Assembly: GCF_033807715.1 (NCBI RefSeq)
Contig: NC_084592.1
Location: 27,585,919 to 27,649,918 of the forward strand
Reading direction: 5' to 3'
Length of the DNA stretch: 64,000 bases
DNA from: Cololabis saira
Taxonomy: Eukaryota; Chordata; Actinopteri; Beloniformes; Belonidae
The position numbers were made by a program, and so were the translations under genes. Of the stretch, positions 24,570-36,088 are shown piece after piece. A model generated the notes under the pieces. It was given only the letters and a program-made list of their open reading frames with translations, made no database searches and had not been told where the DNA came from. How positions within the stretch are numbered: the first letter of the stretch is position 1; each line of letters begins with the position of its first letter.

Positions 24570-25584
24570 TCACATAGAATCCCGGTCACATACCTCACTG
24601 ATCAGGGGCAGAAGGACCCGGGAGTAGAACCACGCCCAATGGTTGGGGAGTGGCGACATTGATCCGGTAAGACCTGGAGAACGTGTCCGGCGACGTCCAC
24701 GAAGTCGCGGTGCAGATGTCCTCCAGAGGCACCCCCTGCAGGGCAGCCAAGAAGCTGCGACGCTTCTGGCCGAGTGGCACCTCACCCCCACTGGTAAGGG
24801 GCGGCCACTGGCCCTGTGGGCGCGCTCGACGGTGTCCACCACCCAGTGGGACGGCGCTGTCCAGAAACAGCACGCCCCCTGTTGGGGCCACCATGGCAGA
24901 GAACAAGCTGCTCCGACCGTCGCACAGGCGCGGTAGCATAAGCAGCAAGGGCCCGTACGGGGCACAAAGGGCTCGGCCCACTCTCTGCAGGACCTAGGGC
25001 AGGAACGCCACGTTCGGCCACAACATAGCCCCTGAGCTGACTGACAGGGCATGTAACTCATCGACTCGCCGATGTCATGGCGAGGAGAAAAGCTATCTCC
25101 GTAGAGAGCCACTTCAGGCCCACCCGGGCCAAGGGCCCAAAAGGGTGGAGAAGAGAGGGCACCTAGCACCATGGGCAGGTCCCACACTGCTCGGGGGTTT
25201 ATATTCATGTTTATGTTCAGGTTCTCTGGAAAGCGTCTAGAGACAACATCTGTTGTATTAGACGCTATATAAAAATCGAATGGAATCGAAAACTGGGGCC
25301 TTTGGGCTCCTCGGGGGGGCAGCCTCAGAGCCCCCCTGAGAAAGAGAAACCAGCCGGTGGCACCCCACGGTGGCATTCTCAACCAGGGCATGTTGCGATG
25401 AAATGACCGCCACATGCACCCTTAAAGTGGACTGAGCACGGCCACCATCCAGGAGGGACCGAAAGGAACCCCAGGATCGTGGCCACGGGGCAAAGAACAG
25501 GGTCCTCTGCCCCGTCTGCACACCAGGCAGAGAATCTCCCCCACTCGCACTCATACCAGAGGCGGGTGGGAGGCACATGGGCAT
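24570..25584 (-). pseudogene. DIRS tyrosine recombinase (frame-broken)
   Basis: The YR of DIRS elements inserts the circular DNA copy without target duplication. N-terminal piece: 25,584-25,258 has LGSFRSLLDGGRAQSTLRV and VGCHRLVSLSQGGS, matching the core-binding region. C-terminal piece: 25,415-24,570 shows a HSARSVAASWL segment, which keeps the H-x-x-R catalytic motif. The alternative frame 24,981-24,595 holds the downstream LEDICTATSWTSPDTFSRSY, which contains the catalytic Tyr. Helix and box residues are therefore all still readable, but in at least three frames, so no full protein is encoded. It lies next to the ICR and left ITR, as expected for DIRS1-like elements. Confidence 0.85.
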
Positions 25585-25599
25585 TCGAGATGCCAGCCC

Positions 25600-26094
25600 C
25601 GACGGGTTCAGGACAGCTTGACAACAATGGGTCGGGCGCCGCAGCGGCCAGACTCAGAGCCAAAAACGACGGGGTCGGGGTGCAAAACCTGAATCCCCGG
25701 CTGGAAAAGACGGTCCCTCTGGGGGGCGTCATGTCGTGTCGCAGCAGAGCCTCCGCAGCAGTGGAAACTACGTTTCCCCGGTCGGAAGGGGGCCACCAAG
25801 AGGAGCCTGTGAGCCCTCTGGAGGACCCTCTGCAAAGGCGGCTTGCGCCGGGAGAGGAAGTCCGTCACCCGGTTCCTGTCTCCAGGCAGGAACATCGCCC
25901 GAAGGCCGGGCAGGCGAGGAGCTGTCCACGCTAGGAGGCCCCGGGACACCTGCAGCAGCTGTGCAGAGTCGGGGCCCCCTCTGGTGGCCGATCAAGGAAC
26001 AGTGGACACACTGTCCGACCGACCCGGCACGTGCCTCCCCCACAGGAGTTGCAAAAAATGTTAGTGTGAAGTGCAGAGCCCAGAGCTCCAGCAC
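25600..26094 (-). pseudogene. DIRS RNase H region (frame-broken)
   Basis: Frame 26,094-25,768 begins MLELWALHFTLTFF, the acidic 'xLELxA' box of RNase H that follows the DIRS RT. Frame 25,949-25,608 carries a GDRNRVTDFLSRR stretch, the usual 'A.DxLSRR' end of this domain. In family members this degrades the RNA strand of the RNA:DNA hybrid. At least one frameshift separates the two pieces. Confidence 0.7.
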
Positions 26095-26646
26095 GTTGAT
26101 GTAGCGCGTGCGGACCCGGGAGGACTACTGATGACAGCCTCCCGGCAGGGAGGGGAAAGCGCCTAAGGGCACACCCCTCAGCCGGAATGTCCCGCCTCTT
26201 CAGGGTGCAAGGGTATAGACACACACCCGCGAAACCCTGACCAGCCTGCGCCCGTGCCTCTTGGCATCCAGGCGAGGCTGTCCAGCCACATTGCAGGGGG
26301 CGTAGCGACAGCAGGCCCAAAGGTATAAGAGGGGCAAGGGTTGCCATCACGCACCTGGTGAAAAAAGTCCTCGGTGACAGGGAGAGCCCGCACAGGAGCA
26401 CCCTGAACCGACAACGGTGGCCCCGGTAGGCGAGCCCCCGGAACCGCCGGTGACGTGCCGCGACCGGCACGTGAAACAAGCGCCCTGTAGGTCCACAGTT
26501 GCAAACCACTTCCTCCTGACCAACGCAGAGCATCTGCTGTGGTCAAGCCTCCGGAAGGGCAGGACCTTCATGTATTCGTCGAGGTCCCTCAAGTCCAAGA
26601 TGGGACGACGTCCGTCGTCTCTCTTGCTGACGAGAAAGTAGCTCAA
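25931..26646 (-). pseudogene. DIRS reverse transcriptable-core (RT), YxDD box missing
   Basis: Frame 26,646-26,347: SYFLVSKRDDGRRPILDLRD, LPFRRLDHSRC and WFATVDLQGACF (the first catalytic Asp box, usually TVDLQDAYF, here with QG for QD). It then shifts to frame 26,533-25,931: FHVPVAARHRRFRGLAYRG, CGLSLSPRTFFTRCVMATLAP. The text then jumps straight to LIPLGLLSLRPLQ, a motif that in other DIRS elements lies after the YLDD catalytic box. The segment that should carry Y-x-D-D is absent, consistent with an internal deletion of roughly 100 codons. RT activity from this copy is therefore not expected. Confidence 0.8.
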
Positions 26647-26908
26647 GTAGAACCCCCAGGCCGCGGCGGGGGGTCCACCGGCATGATGGCGCTCTTGGCC
26701 AGTAGGGCGGGCAACACCTGAGCCCGAGCCGGAATGTTTGCCGGGTCTCTGACGATGGTCATCTCAACCCGGCCGGAGATAGGAGGCCGGTGTCGGAACT
26801 GCAATACGTACCCCCGGGCTAGGGTGGAAACCACCCGGGCCCCAATGAGCAGGCAGCCCAGTAACCGAGCTGCTGCCGGAAAAGTAGCTGACGACCGGCT
26901 CCGTGGCC

Positions 26909-28292
26909 TTAGCGCCGTCTCCCCCGGGCTCCGGACGTCCCGGGGGGGCGACGGTCGGGATCAACGCCCCGACGCTGGTGGGACGGTCCGCGCACAGGGG
27001 GGCGAAAGTCACCAGCAGGCTGACTCACAGACCGCTGAAAGCCGCGCCGGCCGCCGTGGGCAGGCGGCCGGGGGCGAGGCCCGGGGGCCGGTGAAGGGCC
27101 TCCCGGTGTACAGGAGGCGGCCCCACCCCTGTGAAGGTACACCAGCCGCTGCCTGGTCTCATCAGCCAGGGCGGTGCGGTTCAGAGCTTCCAGGGCAGTT
27201 GCCTCAAACAGCTCCCCCGGTTCTGCCGGTGCCTGACGAAGAACCCTATGAGCAGTCTCCGTCAGGGGTGACTGCACCAGTCAGACATGACGGCGCGTGT
27301 GCACCAGGGTGGACATCAGCCGCCCCAGTTCCCTCGTTTGGGAGGCAAAAAGCCTGTAGGGATATGTCACACATGTCCTGTGTGGAATCATCCACCTGTG
27401 CATCCTGCAGGGAGGTGGAGAGAGCCAGTAGCAGATGAAAAAAGGGTGTTCCCCAGCCGGCCGATGCGTGCCGCTGTTTCATAAGCCTTACGAATATGCC
27501 CATCAGTAACCCTACTCTGGGTAGAGGGGCACTTGGGATCTGGCTTCAGAGCCTCATCAGGAGCCACTATCAGTGCTGCAATGGAGGGCTCGATGGGGGG
27601 GGCATGTGGTGGAGACCAGCCACAGCAGCGTCCTCCATCGCCGTCAGAGCACGGTCATCAGCCGGCTGTGACATCTCTCCAGCATGAGTGCAGCTCCCTC
27701 AAAAAAATCCAATGAAGACGGAATGTGAATTCCACCGGAGAAGGATTGCGCCTGTGGAAGGCGCTAGAGGCCACCTCCGCACGCGGTGCATTCGGCTGCA
27801 AGTGTGCCAGGGCAGTGCGGATAATGCTCTGCACGGAGGAACAAACCGTCCCCTCCCGAGAGCTCTGGGCAGATGAGTGCGAGGAGAACCCCGAGCGCTG
27901 CGAGGCCGGGTCCCCTGATGACACGTTGAAGTGGCTCGCCGAGGCTGCAATGGAGATGGCGTCCTCCGGCAGCGGCGGTGGCGACCCCAGAGCAAACTCT
28001 GGCATGGCAGGTTCCACCTGGCCAGTACCAGGTTGCAGATTGAGGAGGGGCGCCTTCATCTGCTCCATGTCGGCAGCCAAGCGATCTACCTTCGAGGAGA
28101 GCTGGCTCGTCATCCGCCGTCGTTTGGGGGCCCCCACCACTCTCTTTGCCGATCGCTTCAGAGAAGACCCCGGCTGAGATGAGGGGAGGCTGGCCAACGG
28201 CCCTGCTGCTCAGGGCCGAGGCACGACACGCAGAGGTCCTGGTCATCCGCAGGGTCCAGGGCGGCCATGCACCCTGGGCATGAACGCTCCAT
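26909..28292 (-). pseudogene. DIRS gag-like ORF (frame-broken)
   Basis: The probable start ATG is at 28,292-28,290. The N-terminus reads ERSCPGCMAALDPADDQD then LCVSCLG, a C-x2-C...C-x2-C zinc-like motif that opens fish DIRS gag proteins. The frame then stops, and the protein resumes in 28,197-27,658 with a basic KRSAKRVVGAPKRRR patch, an acidic/Ser-rich middle and a LRELHSCWRD motif. Further C-terminal pieces are at 27,503-27,246 (LLLALSTSLQDAQVDDSTQ) and 27,277-26,909 (PGELFEATALEALNRTA, ending in a Pro/Arg/Gly-rich tail). The predicted role is a nucleic-acid-binding structural protein. At least three frames are used, so it is non-functional as read. Confidence 0.78.
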
Positions 28293-28299
28293 CACAGCG

Positions 28300-29300
28300 A
28301 CCGGTGGGAGAGGGAGCGGACACGCTGCCGTCGCCACGGATGTGCTGGCAGGAGAGAGGAGCGGACACGCTGCCGTTCACACGAATGTGTCGGTGGGAGC
28401 GGTCACGCTGCCGTCACCACGGATGTGCCGGTGGGAGAGGGGAGCGGACGCGCTGCAGTCACCACGTAGGTGTCGGTGGGAGAGGGGAGCGGAAACGCTG
28501 CCGTCACCACAGCGAGCACGCTGCCGTCACCACCAATATGCTGGCGGGAGAGGGGAGCGGTCACGCTACCGTCAGCACGGATGTGTCAGTGGGAGAGGGG
28601 AGCAGAAACGCTGCCGTCACCACAGCGAGCACGCTGCCATCACCGCCAATGTGCCGGCGGGAGAGGGGAGGGCCACGCTACCGCCAATACGGATGTGTCG
28701 GTGGGAGAGGGGAGCGGAAACGCTGCCGTCACCACAGCGAGCATGCTGCCGTCACCACCAATATGCCGGTGGGAGAGGGGAGCGGCCACGCTACCGTCAG
28801 CACGGATGTGTCAGTGGGAGAGACGAGCGGCCACGCTACCGTCAGCACGGATGTGTCAGTGGGAGAGGGAGCGGACACGCTGCCGTCACCACGGATGTGC
28901 TGGTAGGAGAGACGAGCGGACACGCTGCCGTCCACACGAATGTGTCGGTGGGAGCGGTCACGCTGCCGTCCACACGAATGTGTCGTGGGAGAGGGGAGCG
29001 GTCACGCTGCCGTCACCACGGATGTGCCGGTGGGAGAGGGAGCGGACGAGCCGCCCTCACCACGTAGGTGTCAGTGGGAGAGGGGAGCAGAAACGCTGCC
29101 GTCACCACAGCGAGCACGCTGCCGTCACCGCCAATATACAGGCGGGAGAGGGGAGGGCCACGCTACCGTCAACACAGGTGTGTCAGTGGGAGAGGGGAGC
29201 GGAAACGCTGCCGTCACCACAGCGAGCACGCTGCCGTCACCGCCAATATGCAGGCGGGAGAGGGGAGGGCCACGCCGCCGTCACCACGGCTATGAGAAAA
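28300..29300. repeat. 45-bp-type minisatellite in the DIRS leader
   Basis: The recurring unit is 'gtgggagaggggagcgg(a/t)' plus '(a)cacgctgccgtcaccac' plus 'ggatgtg(c/t)cg'. Composite units add an extra 'agcgagcacgctgccgtcac' block. About 20 imperfect copies occur, with higher-order alternation. All long plus-strand ORFs here, such as the 360-codon one at 28,470-29,552, are repeat artefacts (GRGERKRCRHH-type runs) antisense to the element. Confidence 0.9.
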
Positions 29301-29363
29301 GGCAAAAATAGGCGTCTTTACTCAAAAAGAAGAGAACAATCCTCTCTCGTTTCTTTCCTTTTT

Positions 29364-29810
29364 TTTTTTTTTTTTTCAAAAGAAAAAAATAATCTGCAAG
29401 GAAAAAATAATGTCACATTAATAAAGTGGGAGAGGGAGCGAAACGCTGCCGTCACCACAAATGAGCCGGTGGGAGAGGGGCGTGGCCTCCACCACGGCTG
29501 TAAGAAAGACCAAAAAAGGTGTTTGTATTGTTTTCTCAAAAGAAAAAAATAATCCTTTTCTGTCTTCTTTTTTTCCTTTTTTTTTTTTTTTTTTCAAAAG
29601 AAAAAAATAATCTGCAAGGAAAAAATAATGTTGTCACATTAATAAAGTGGGAGAGGGAGCGAAACGCTGCCGTCACCACAAATGAGCCGGTGGGAGAGGG
29701 GCGTGGCCTCCACCACGGCTGTAAGAAAGACCAAAAAAGGTGTTTGTATTGTTTTTTCAAAAGAAAAAAAAAAAATAAACCCTTTCTGTCTTCTTTTTTT
29801 TTTTTTTTCA
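29364..29810. repeat. 221-bp direct duplication in the DIRS leader
   Basis: The block containing 'cacattaataaagtgggaga', 'aaatgagccggtgggagagg' and 'aaagaccaaaaaaggtgttt' occurs at about 29,365-29,580 and again at 29,586-29,800. The 'gtgggagagggagcgaaac' start is at 29,426 and 29,647. Each copy ends in a poly-T run and a matching poly-A run. One copy of the minisatellite unit is embedded in each. Confidence 0.85.
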
Positions 29811-30110
29811 GCAGAAAAAATAACTGCACAGAATGTTCAGGTGTCGGGCGCAGCCAACAGCTTACCTTCTGTCAGCTGGGCCAGGGGGGCGGGGCGGGGA
29901 GACGCCGCCGCCGCCGCAACGAACACCAATAAATACCAATAAATACCGCGCGCCCACAGCCTCTCGGAGGACGACAGAGATCGTTACTCCTACCTTACGG
30001 CACGAAGCTGCACGGGGGCCGGCGGTTTTAGGAAAAGGAGGAAAGGAAGAAGCTTTCACAAAGCTCCTATTTCCGTCCTGTACTTCAGACGCGCGATGCG
30101 AGAAGAAATA

Positions 30111-30257
30111 AGGAGCCGATCCCATGCTGACGCCGGAAGATATACCCTTCCGGGGGTCATGCAGGGGTCACGGGTGACGTGACATTGTTGGTATTGTACT
30201 CGACATGCGCATGCGCGAGGGGGAGATATCCAGTGCTTACAGCACCGCCTGGCGGTC
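30111..30257. repeat. DIRS right inverted terminal repeat (147 bp)
   Basis: Reverse complement of the left ITR, with no differences found by eye. It lies at the element's 5' end and would carry the promoter in DIRS elements. I could not identify a TATA box. Confidence 0.92.
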
Positions 30258-30279
30258 AGTAGGGACGAAATAGAACCCC

Positions 30280-32700
30280 TGGCTGAGGCTAAAAGTTCTT
30301 TCCATGAAAATTTCCCTAATGTGGTTGAGTTTGTGTTTCTGTCCTGTGCTGTGTCTTCTGTCCTGTGAGTCTCGTTCTGTTATAGATGTCATCTTGTAAA
30401 AAAAGGAGTTTCTCCACTGTCACCCACTGCCCTGCACACACACAGGACAGGGACACCAAATCTAAGTAAGGGTTTGGTGTGACCTGTTGAGTTCCTGAAT
30501 TTGCCAGCCTTTTAGTAATTGGCATTTTACAAATGTTATTATGATAAATTGAATTATAATTGGACTCAACTGGATTATGTTTCATTGATTTAATTGACTG
30601 AGAAAGTTGAGTTTTGTCCAGGTTTAAGAGAGTTTAGGAAAGGTTGCAGTGGGTCAAAGATCTGTCTAAACAGGCAACAAAACGTAGATTTCCTGAGCAA
30701 AACAAGAGCATGGATTGAAAAGAAATAGGGAAAAGGAATATGTATTCAATAGCACTGACCCCAAGCTGGACATTTGAGACCCCCACAAGTGAGAAGAGGA
30801 ACACTCAGTGTGTTCATAAGTGTCCTGAGATAACTTTGCTTTTAACTATTGATAATGAATGAATTTGATTAAATTAAATGTAATACTACTTAGCTTATTG
30901 CACAGATGGGGACACAGAGAAGTAACCCTGGTTGCACTTCATCACTTAATTTAACACTTTTCTTAAACCTAATAGCCCAATCCAATTACCTGCATCATGA
31001 AACAGGGTTGTGGTCTGTAGAGTAACCTAATTAAACCCTGGTTTGATGGCTCACTTTGTACACTTGCAGAGACAGCTGACTTGTTCCAGAGCTGGTAATG
31101 TTAAAAGTTCATCATAACTTTCATCTTAAAAGTTACACCACCAACATAATTTCTAGATTTTTTCCTCTTAAGAGACTTTTGTGCATTTGTATCTTCTTTA
31201 GTAGAACGGAATGCTGATCCAAAACAGAGACTGATCTCTCCTAAACCCCCTGGTTTAAGAAATACAAAATATTTTGGACATGTACTTGTAATATATAATG
31301 TTATAGCTTCTGTATCATATACCACTCTTTTTGATGCAAAGGCAGTAGTAGATCATGTGTGGATCGTGACATGTGACGTCTAAAACAGACCTTCTCACAA
31401 CTGATAATAATGAATTGTAAATGTGGCATATACACTCACCACTTCATGAGGTAAACCAGGTGTACCTCATACAGTTGGAGGTGATTGTGTATACTGTCAA
31501 TCAAATAAAAGTTTTGATGAGTTTTTGGGCTCACAAATGCCCAAGAATGCCAAATGCCAAATCTGAGAAGAAGTAACACTGTGTTGCTGCTACTGCAACA
31601 TCAATGGGAAGCAAGTGACTCAAATCTGTAATTCGTGTCTCAATAAAAGCATTTTGCACTTTAAGATGTCAGGAGTTTTTGGTTAGTCATACAGGTGAGA
31701 CAATTTTAACTCAACATGCTTCTACAGACAAGAAGGCACACAAGTTTGAGATGCAGGTGATAGCGGTACATTCCTTGCTGCACCTACTACAAACAATGAC
31801 AAAATTGTGAAGAGAGAAACCTCATATGTTCATTGTAGTGTTACCCATCAAGGACGATGACTGCACTTGGGAAGAACTAAACGTCAAATAATTAGTATAC
31901 ATTTTTTGGGGTCAAAGTCTGTAAAAGACATTATGTTACAGTTTAGGACAACAGCATAATCTGTTAACCACACAGTTAAAGATGACAATAATTACAATCA
32001 CATGTAAATATTAGTGTTCCCTCTTTTATTACTATGTTTTTTGGTGTAAAAATACAATTAAAAAGAAAATTGATAGAAAGAAAAAAACATATGGGCAATA
32101 TCAAGGATCACCTTGCTGCTTCCATGGGATTTGGGAGAGTAAATTGTAGCCAAATCCTAATTTTCATCCTCATTTAACAAATTAATCATCAGCAGGTGTG
32201 CAATTTCCCTATCTGGAAGATTCCGGTCTGTGTTAACAAAATGCCAAGAGGGAATGATATAAGTAATCGTCTTAAAAATGTAATTTTTACAACACGTCAA
32301 TCTGAAAAGGGTAATATTATAAATTCCAAATGACCTGGAGTTCAGCATTTTAAAGTGACAGCGTTAACCTGTTCACACCTAGGGATTTTGGAGGTGAATT
32401 TCGCCTGAATAAATATAAATAAATTTAAATCAAATACTTTGTTGACAAAAGGCACTTGGAGTTTTGACATATTGGCGTTAGGGCTTCTTGTTTGAGAAAC
32501 AGTTGAAAGAAAATACCCTGACAGCACTTGAGTAACTTTTTCCACACATGAACTGGTGCATGCATCTGCTGGACCCGGTACCGGGTCCGTCGGGGGGAAG
32601 GGGTTAGGTCACATGTGGACAGAATTTAAGACATCTAAAAAACATTTACCCCAAAGTCAGTCCATACAATATTCATATGAAGAATGTTCAATGTTAAGTG
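30280..32700. other. unique-looking AT-rich stretch
   Basis: No recognisable gene or repeat family. An 18-bp perfect palindrome GGACCCGGTACCGGGTCC lies at 32,571-32,588. Confidence 0.35.
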
Positions 32701-32706
32701 CTCAGC

Positions 32707-32708
<2 letters not shown>

Positions 32709-32793
<85 letters not shown>
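32709..32793. repeat. (CA)n microsatellite, about 84 bp
   Basis: Uninterrupted CA dinucleotide run. Confidence 0.97.
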
Positions 32794-32795
<2 letters not shown>

Positions 32796-33639
32796 TTATG
32801 ACCACTTTGACCACACCATCTAGGTACCCCCAGTGTACTGTGAAATGACAGAATGGTCAGTGGGAACCCACTTATGCACTAAAAACAGTAATTGGAAGTG
32901 TGCAAATGTGTGATTTGGAACATAGCCATGCCGTCTCGGCAGCAGCATGGTGATGCTCAGAATTTTCAGTGTGCATTGCCTTTCTCTGAACTTCTACTAT
33001 CTAAGAACATGCATGTTCTTCATTGATTCTAGGAGCACAGCAGTGAAAGTGAGCATGCATGCTGATTTGACTCATTCATCCCTGTGATGGAAAATACCTT
33101 TGACATCTATGACCTTTCCCGGGTCTATCCCACTTTTGAAGTTTCTGAGACTCCCCCAAAGTGGCAACAATAACACAGGGTCAAGAGAAATTAAGTCAAA
33201 TCTTTGGAACAAAGAGGGTTTTCTGCATAAATTTACATTAAAATGTAATCTGAGCTTCCCCTGAGTCACATTAACTGGCAAACATGTTGTCTTTAAATTG
33301 ATAATACAAACCATTATAATCTCTTGTGTCTTTACTCACCACAGTCATTAAACATCAAAAATGCTGGAGGACAAATAAAGTGAATCCTTGGCAACACTGA
33401 TTTCAAGAAAGTTCTTTTGTTAGTCCTGTACAGCTATTCGAGAGATATTTTGGACCCTTTCTGCTTCAGAACTACCTCATTTGTGGGGAGTCCGGCACTG
33501 GGATTGCACTACTCCAAAAGACAGATTTTACTTTTCTGAAGCTGTTTTGTTGTGGATTTCCTTTGATGCTTTGGGAAAGCATGACCTTCCCTTCACCACA
33601 CTTCACCACGGAGATGACATTTTGAAACTGGTAAACTGT

Positions 33640-35852
33640 GGCCTTTTTGTAAGGGATAATGCCCAACTCGTTGAACGAGAGGGTCGCTTCCCTGCGCCTT
33701 TCGGGTCGGGAAAAGGTCTCTCACTGTTGTTTGTGCCTACGGCCCGAACAGCAGTGCGGAGTACCCAGCCTTCTTGGGGTCCCTTGGAGGAGTACTGGAT
33801 AGTGCTCCAACTGGGGACGCCATTGTTCTACTGGGGGACTTCAACGCTCACGTGGGCAATGACAGTGATACCGGGAGAGGTGTGATTGGGAGGAACGGCC
33901 TCCCCGATCTGAACCCGAGCAGTGTTTTGTTGTTGTCCATCAGTGCACGTAGCACCAGGACACCCTAGGCCGGAGGTCAATGATCGACTTTGTTGTTGTT
34001 TCATCTGACCTTCGGCCGCATGTCTTGGACACTCGGGTGAAGAGAGGGGCTGAGCTGTCAACTGATCACCAACTGGTGGTGAGTTGGATGCACTGGCGGA
34101 AGAAGAGGTTGGACAGACGGGGCAGACCCAAACGGATTGTGAGGTTCTGTTGGGAACGTCTGGCTGAGCCCTCTGTCAGGGACATCTTCAACTCTCACCT
34201 CCGAGAGAACTTCTCTCAGATCCCGGGGGAGGTGGGGGGACATCGAGTCCGAGTGGACCATGTTCTCTGCCTCCATTGTTGAGGCGGTGGCTCGAAGTTG
34301 TGGACGCAAGGTCTCCGGTGCCTGTCGTGGCGGCAATCCTAGAACCCGGTGGTGGACACCAGAAGTACAGGATGCCGTCATACTGAAGAAGGAGTCCTAC
34401 CAGGCTATGTTAGCCTGTGGGACTCCTGACACAGTAGATAGGTACCGGCACGCCAAGCGAGCCGCGGATCGGGCAGTCCTGGAGGCAAAAACTCCGGTCT
34501 GGGAGGAGTTCGGGGAGGCCATGGAGGAAGACTTTCGGTCGGCCTCGAGGAAATTCTGAAAGGACCGTTCGGCACCTCAGAAGGGGGAAGCAGTACCCTG
34601 CCGGCACCGTTTACGGTGCGGGTGGGGAGCTGTTGACTTCGACTGGGGACATCGTTGGACGGTGGAAGGAATACTTCGAGGATCTCCTCAACCCGACTGA
34701 CATGCCTTCCACTGAGGAAGCAGAGAGTGGGGACTCGGGGACGTGCTCATCCATCACCCAAGCCGAGGTCACTGAGGTGGTTCGTAAGCTCCTCAGTGGC
34801 AGAGCGCCGGGGGTGGATGAGATTCGTCCTGAGTACCTCAAGTCTCTGGATGTCGTAGGGCTGTCTTGGTTGACACGCCTCTGCGACATTGCATGGAGGA
34901 AGGAGACAGTACCGTTGGAGTGGTAAACCGGGGTGGTGGTCCCTCTTTTTAAAAAGGGGGACCGGAGAGTGTGCTCCAACTATAGGGGGATCACACTTCT
35001 CAGCCTCCCCGGGAAAGTCTACGCCAGGGTACTGGAGAGGAGAATACAGCCGATAGTTAAACCTCGGATTCAGGAGGAACAATGCGGTTTTCGTCCCGGT
35101 CGTCGAACACTGGACCAGCTCTATACCCTCCGCAGGGGGCTCGAGGGTTCATGGGAATTTGCCCAACCAGTCTACATGTGTTTTGTGGATATGGAGAAGG
35201 CATTTGACCGTGTCCCTCATGCCATTCTGTGGGGGGTGCTCAGTGAGTATGGAGTCCGGGGCCCTCTATTAAGGGCTGTCCGGTCTCTATATGATCGAAG
35301 CAGGAGTTTGGTTCGCATTGCCGGCAGTAGATCAGACTTGTTCCCGGTGCATGTTGGACTCCGGCAGGGCTGCCCTTTGTCACCGGTCCTGTTCATAATT
35401 TTTATGGACAGGATTTCTAGGCGTAGCCAGGGGCCGGAGGGGATCCGGTTTGGGAACCACAGGATTTCGTCTCTGCTTTTTGCGGATGACGTTGTCCTGT
35501 TGGCTTCATCGGACCGGGACCTTCAGCATGTTCTGGGGGTCGCGGCAGGGATGAGAATCAGCACCTCCAAAACCGAGGCCATGGTTCTCCATCGGGAAAG
35601 GGTGGCATGCCTTCTCCGGGTGGGTGAAGAAGTCCTGCCTCAGGTGGAGGAGTTCAAGTATCTCGGGGTCTTGTTCACGAGTGAGGGAACAATGGAGCGT
35701 GAGATTGACAGACGGATCGGTGCAGCGTCCGCAGTTATGCGGTCGATGTACCGGACCGTCGTGGTAAAGAAGGAGCTGAGTCGAAAGGCGAAGCTCTCGA
35801 TTTACCGGTCAATCTACGCAGCTACCCTCACCTATGGTCATGAGAGCCACGT
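33640..35852 (+). pseudogene. Rex3: Rex3 (RTE-clade LINE), endonuclease plus RT, 3'-truncated
   Basis: The AP-type endonuclease is recognisable from [10 protein letters not shown] at about 33,837. The RT follows with KLLSGRAPGVDEIRPEYLKS (34,785), CGFRPGRRTLDQLYTLRRG (35,085), FVDMEKAFDRVPHA (35,183), LRQGCPLSPVLFIIFMDRIS (35,360) and LLFADDVVLLASS (35,478, the catalytic ADD). 'cagggctgccctttgtcacc' at 35,366 and 'ccggggtggtggt' at 34,928 fall at sites I know as Rex3 RT primer positions. The RT frame is open from 34,933 to 35,961, but a TAA at 34,924 and other stops break the upstream part. Copy integrity drops at about 35,852 (after LTYGHE). The missing tail reappears at 37.72 kb, so the 3' end was split by later insertions. 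Confidence 0.92.
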
Positions 35853-36088
35853 CATCACGTCACCACTCCCCCTCGTTTTCATTCCTACCCTGATCAGGAA
35901 GCTGAGAGCCAAAAGCTGTTTTAATTTCAGCTGTAGCGCTGTTAATATGGCACTTTATTAAGTTTTAATATTTTTTTCAGGTAAAGTAACCTTTAAGATC
36001 CCCAACCTGGGCTCAGTTTATCCAAATAACGCATGTTAAGAAATTTGCTCTGAAAATTTCGGAATTTCTGCCTGCCTGCCGGCTCCGG

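Larger units (their letters stand above)
24220..30276 (-). mobile_element. DIRS-type tyrosine-recombinase retrotransposon, 6,057 bp
   Basis: The element reads leftward. It is bounded by 147-bp inverted terminal repeats (24,263-24,409 and 30,111-30,257) plus unique outer ends that begin and end with AAC. An internal complementary region at 24,453-24,552 is the complement of the two outer ends joined through that AAC, which is the DIRS1 hallmark for circular replication and YR integration. No target duplication is expected or seen. Order on the minus strand: leader with minisatellite, gag, RT, RNase H, tyrosine recombinase. The ITRs appear identical, implying recent movement, but every ORF is interrupted, so this copy is presumably non-autonomous. 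Confidence 0.92.

Noticed and set aside
28470..29552. 360-codon plus-strand ORF rich in GRGERKRCRHH
   Set aside because: It is generated by the 45-bp minisatellite and is antisense to the DIRS element, with no independent coding signal.
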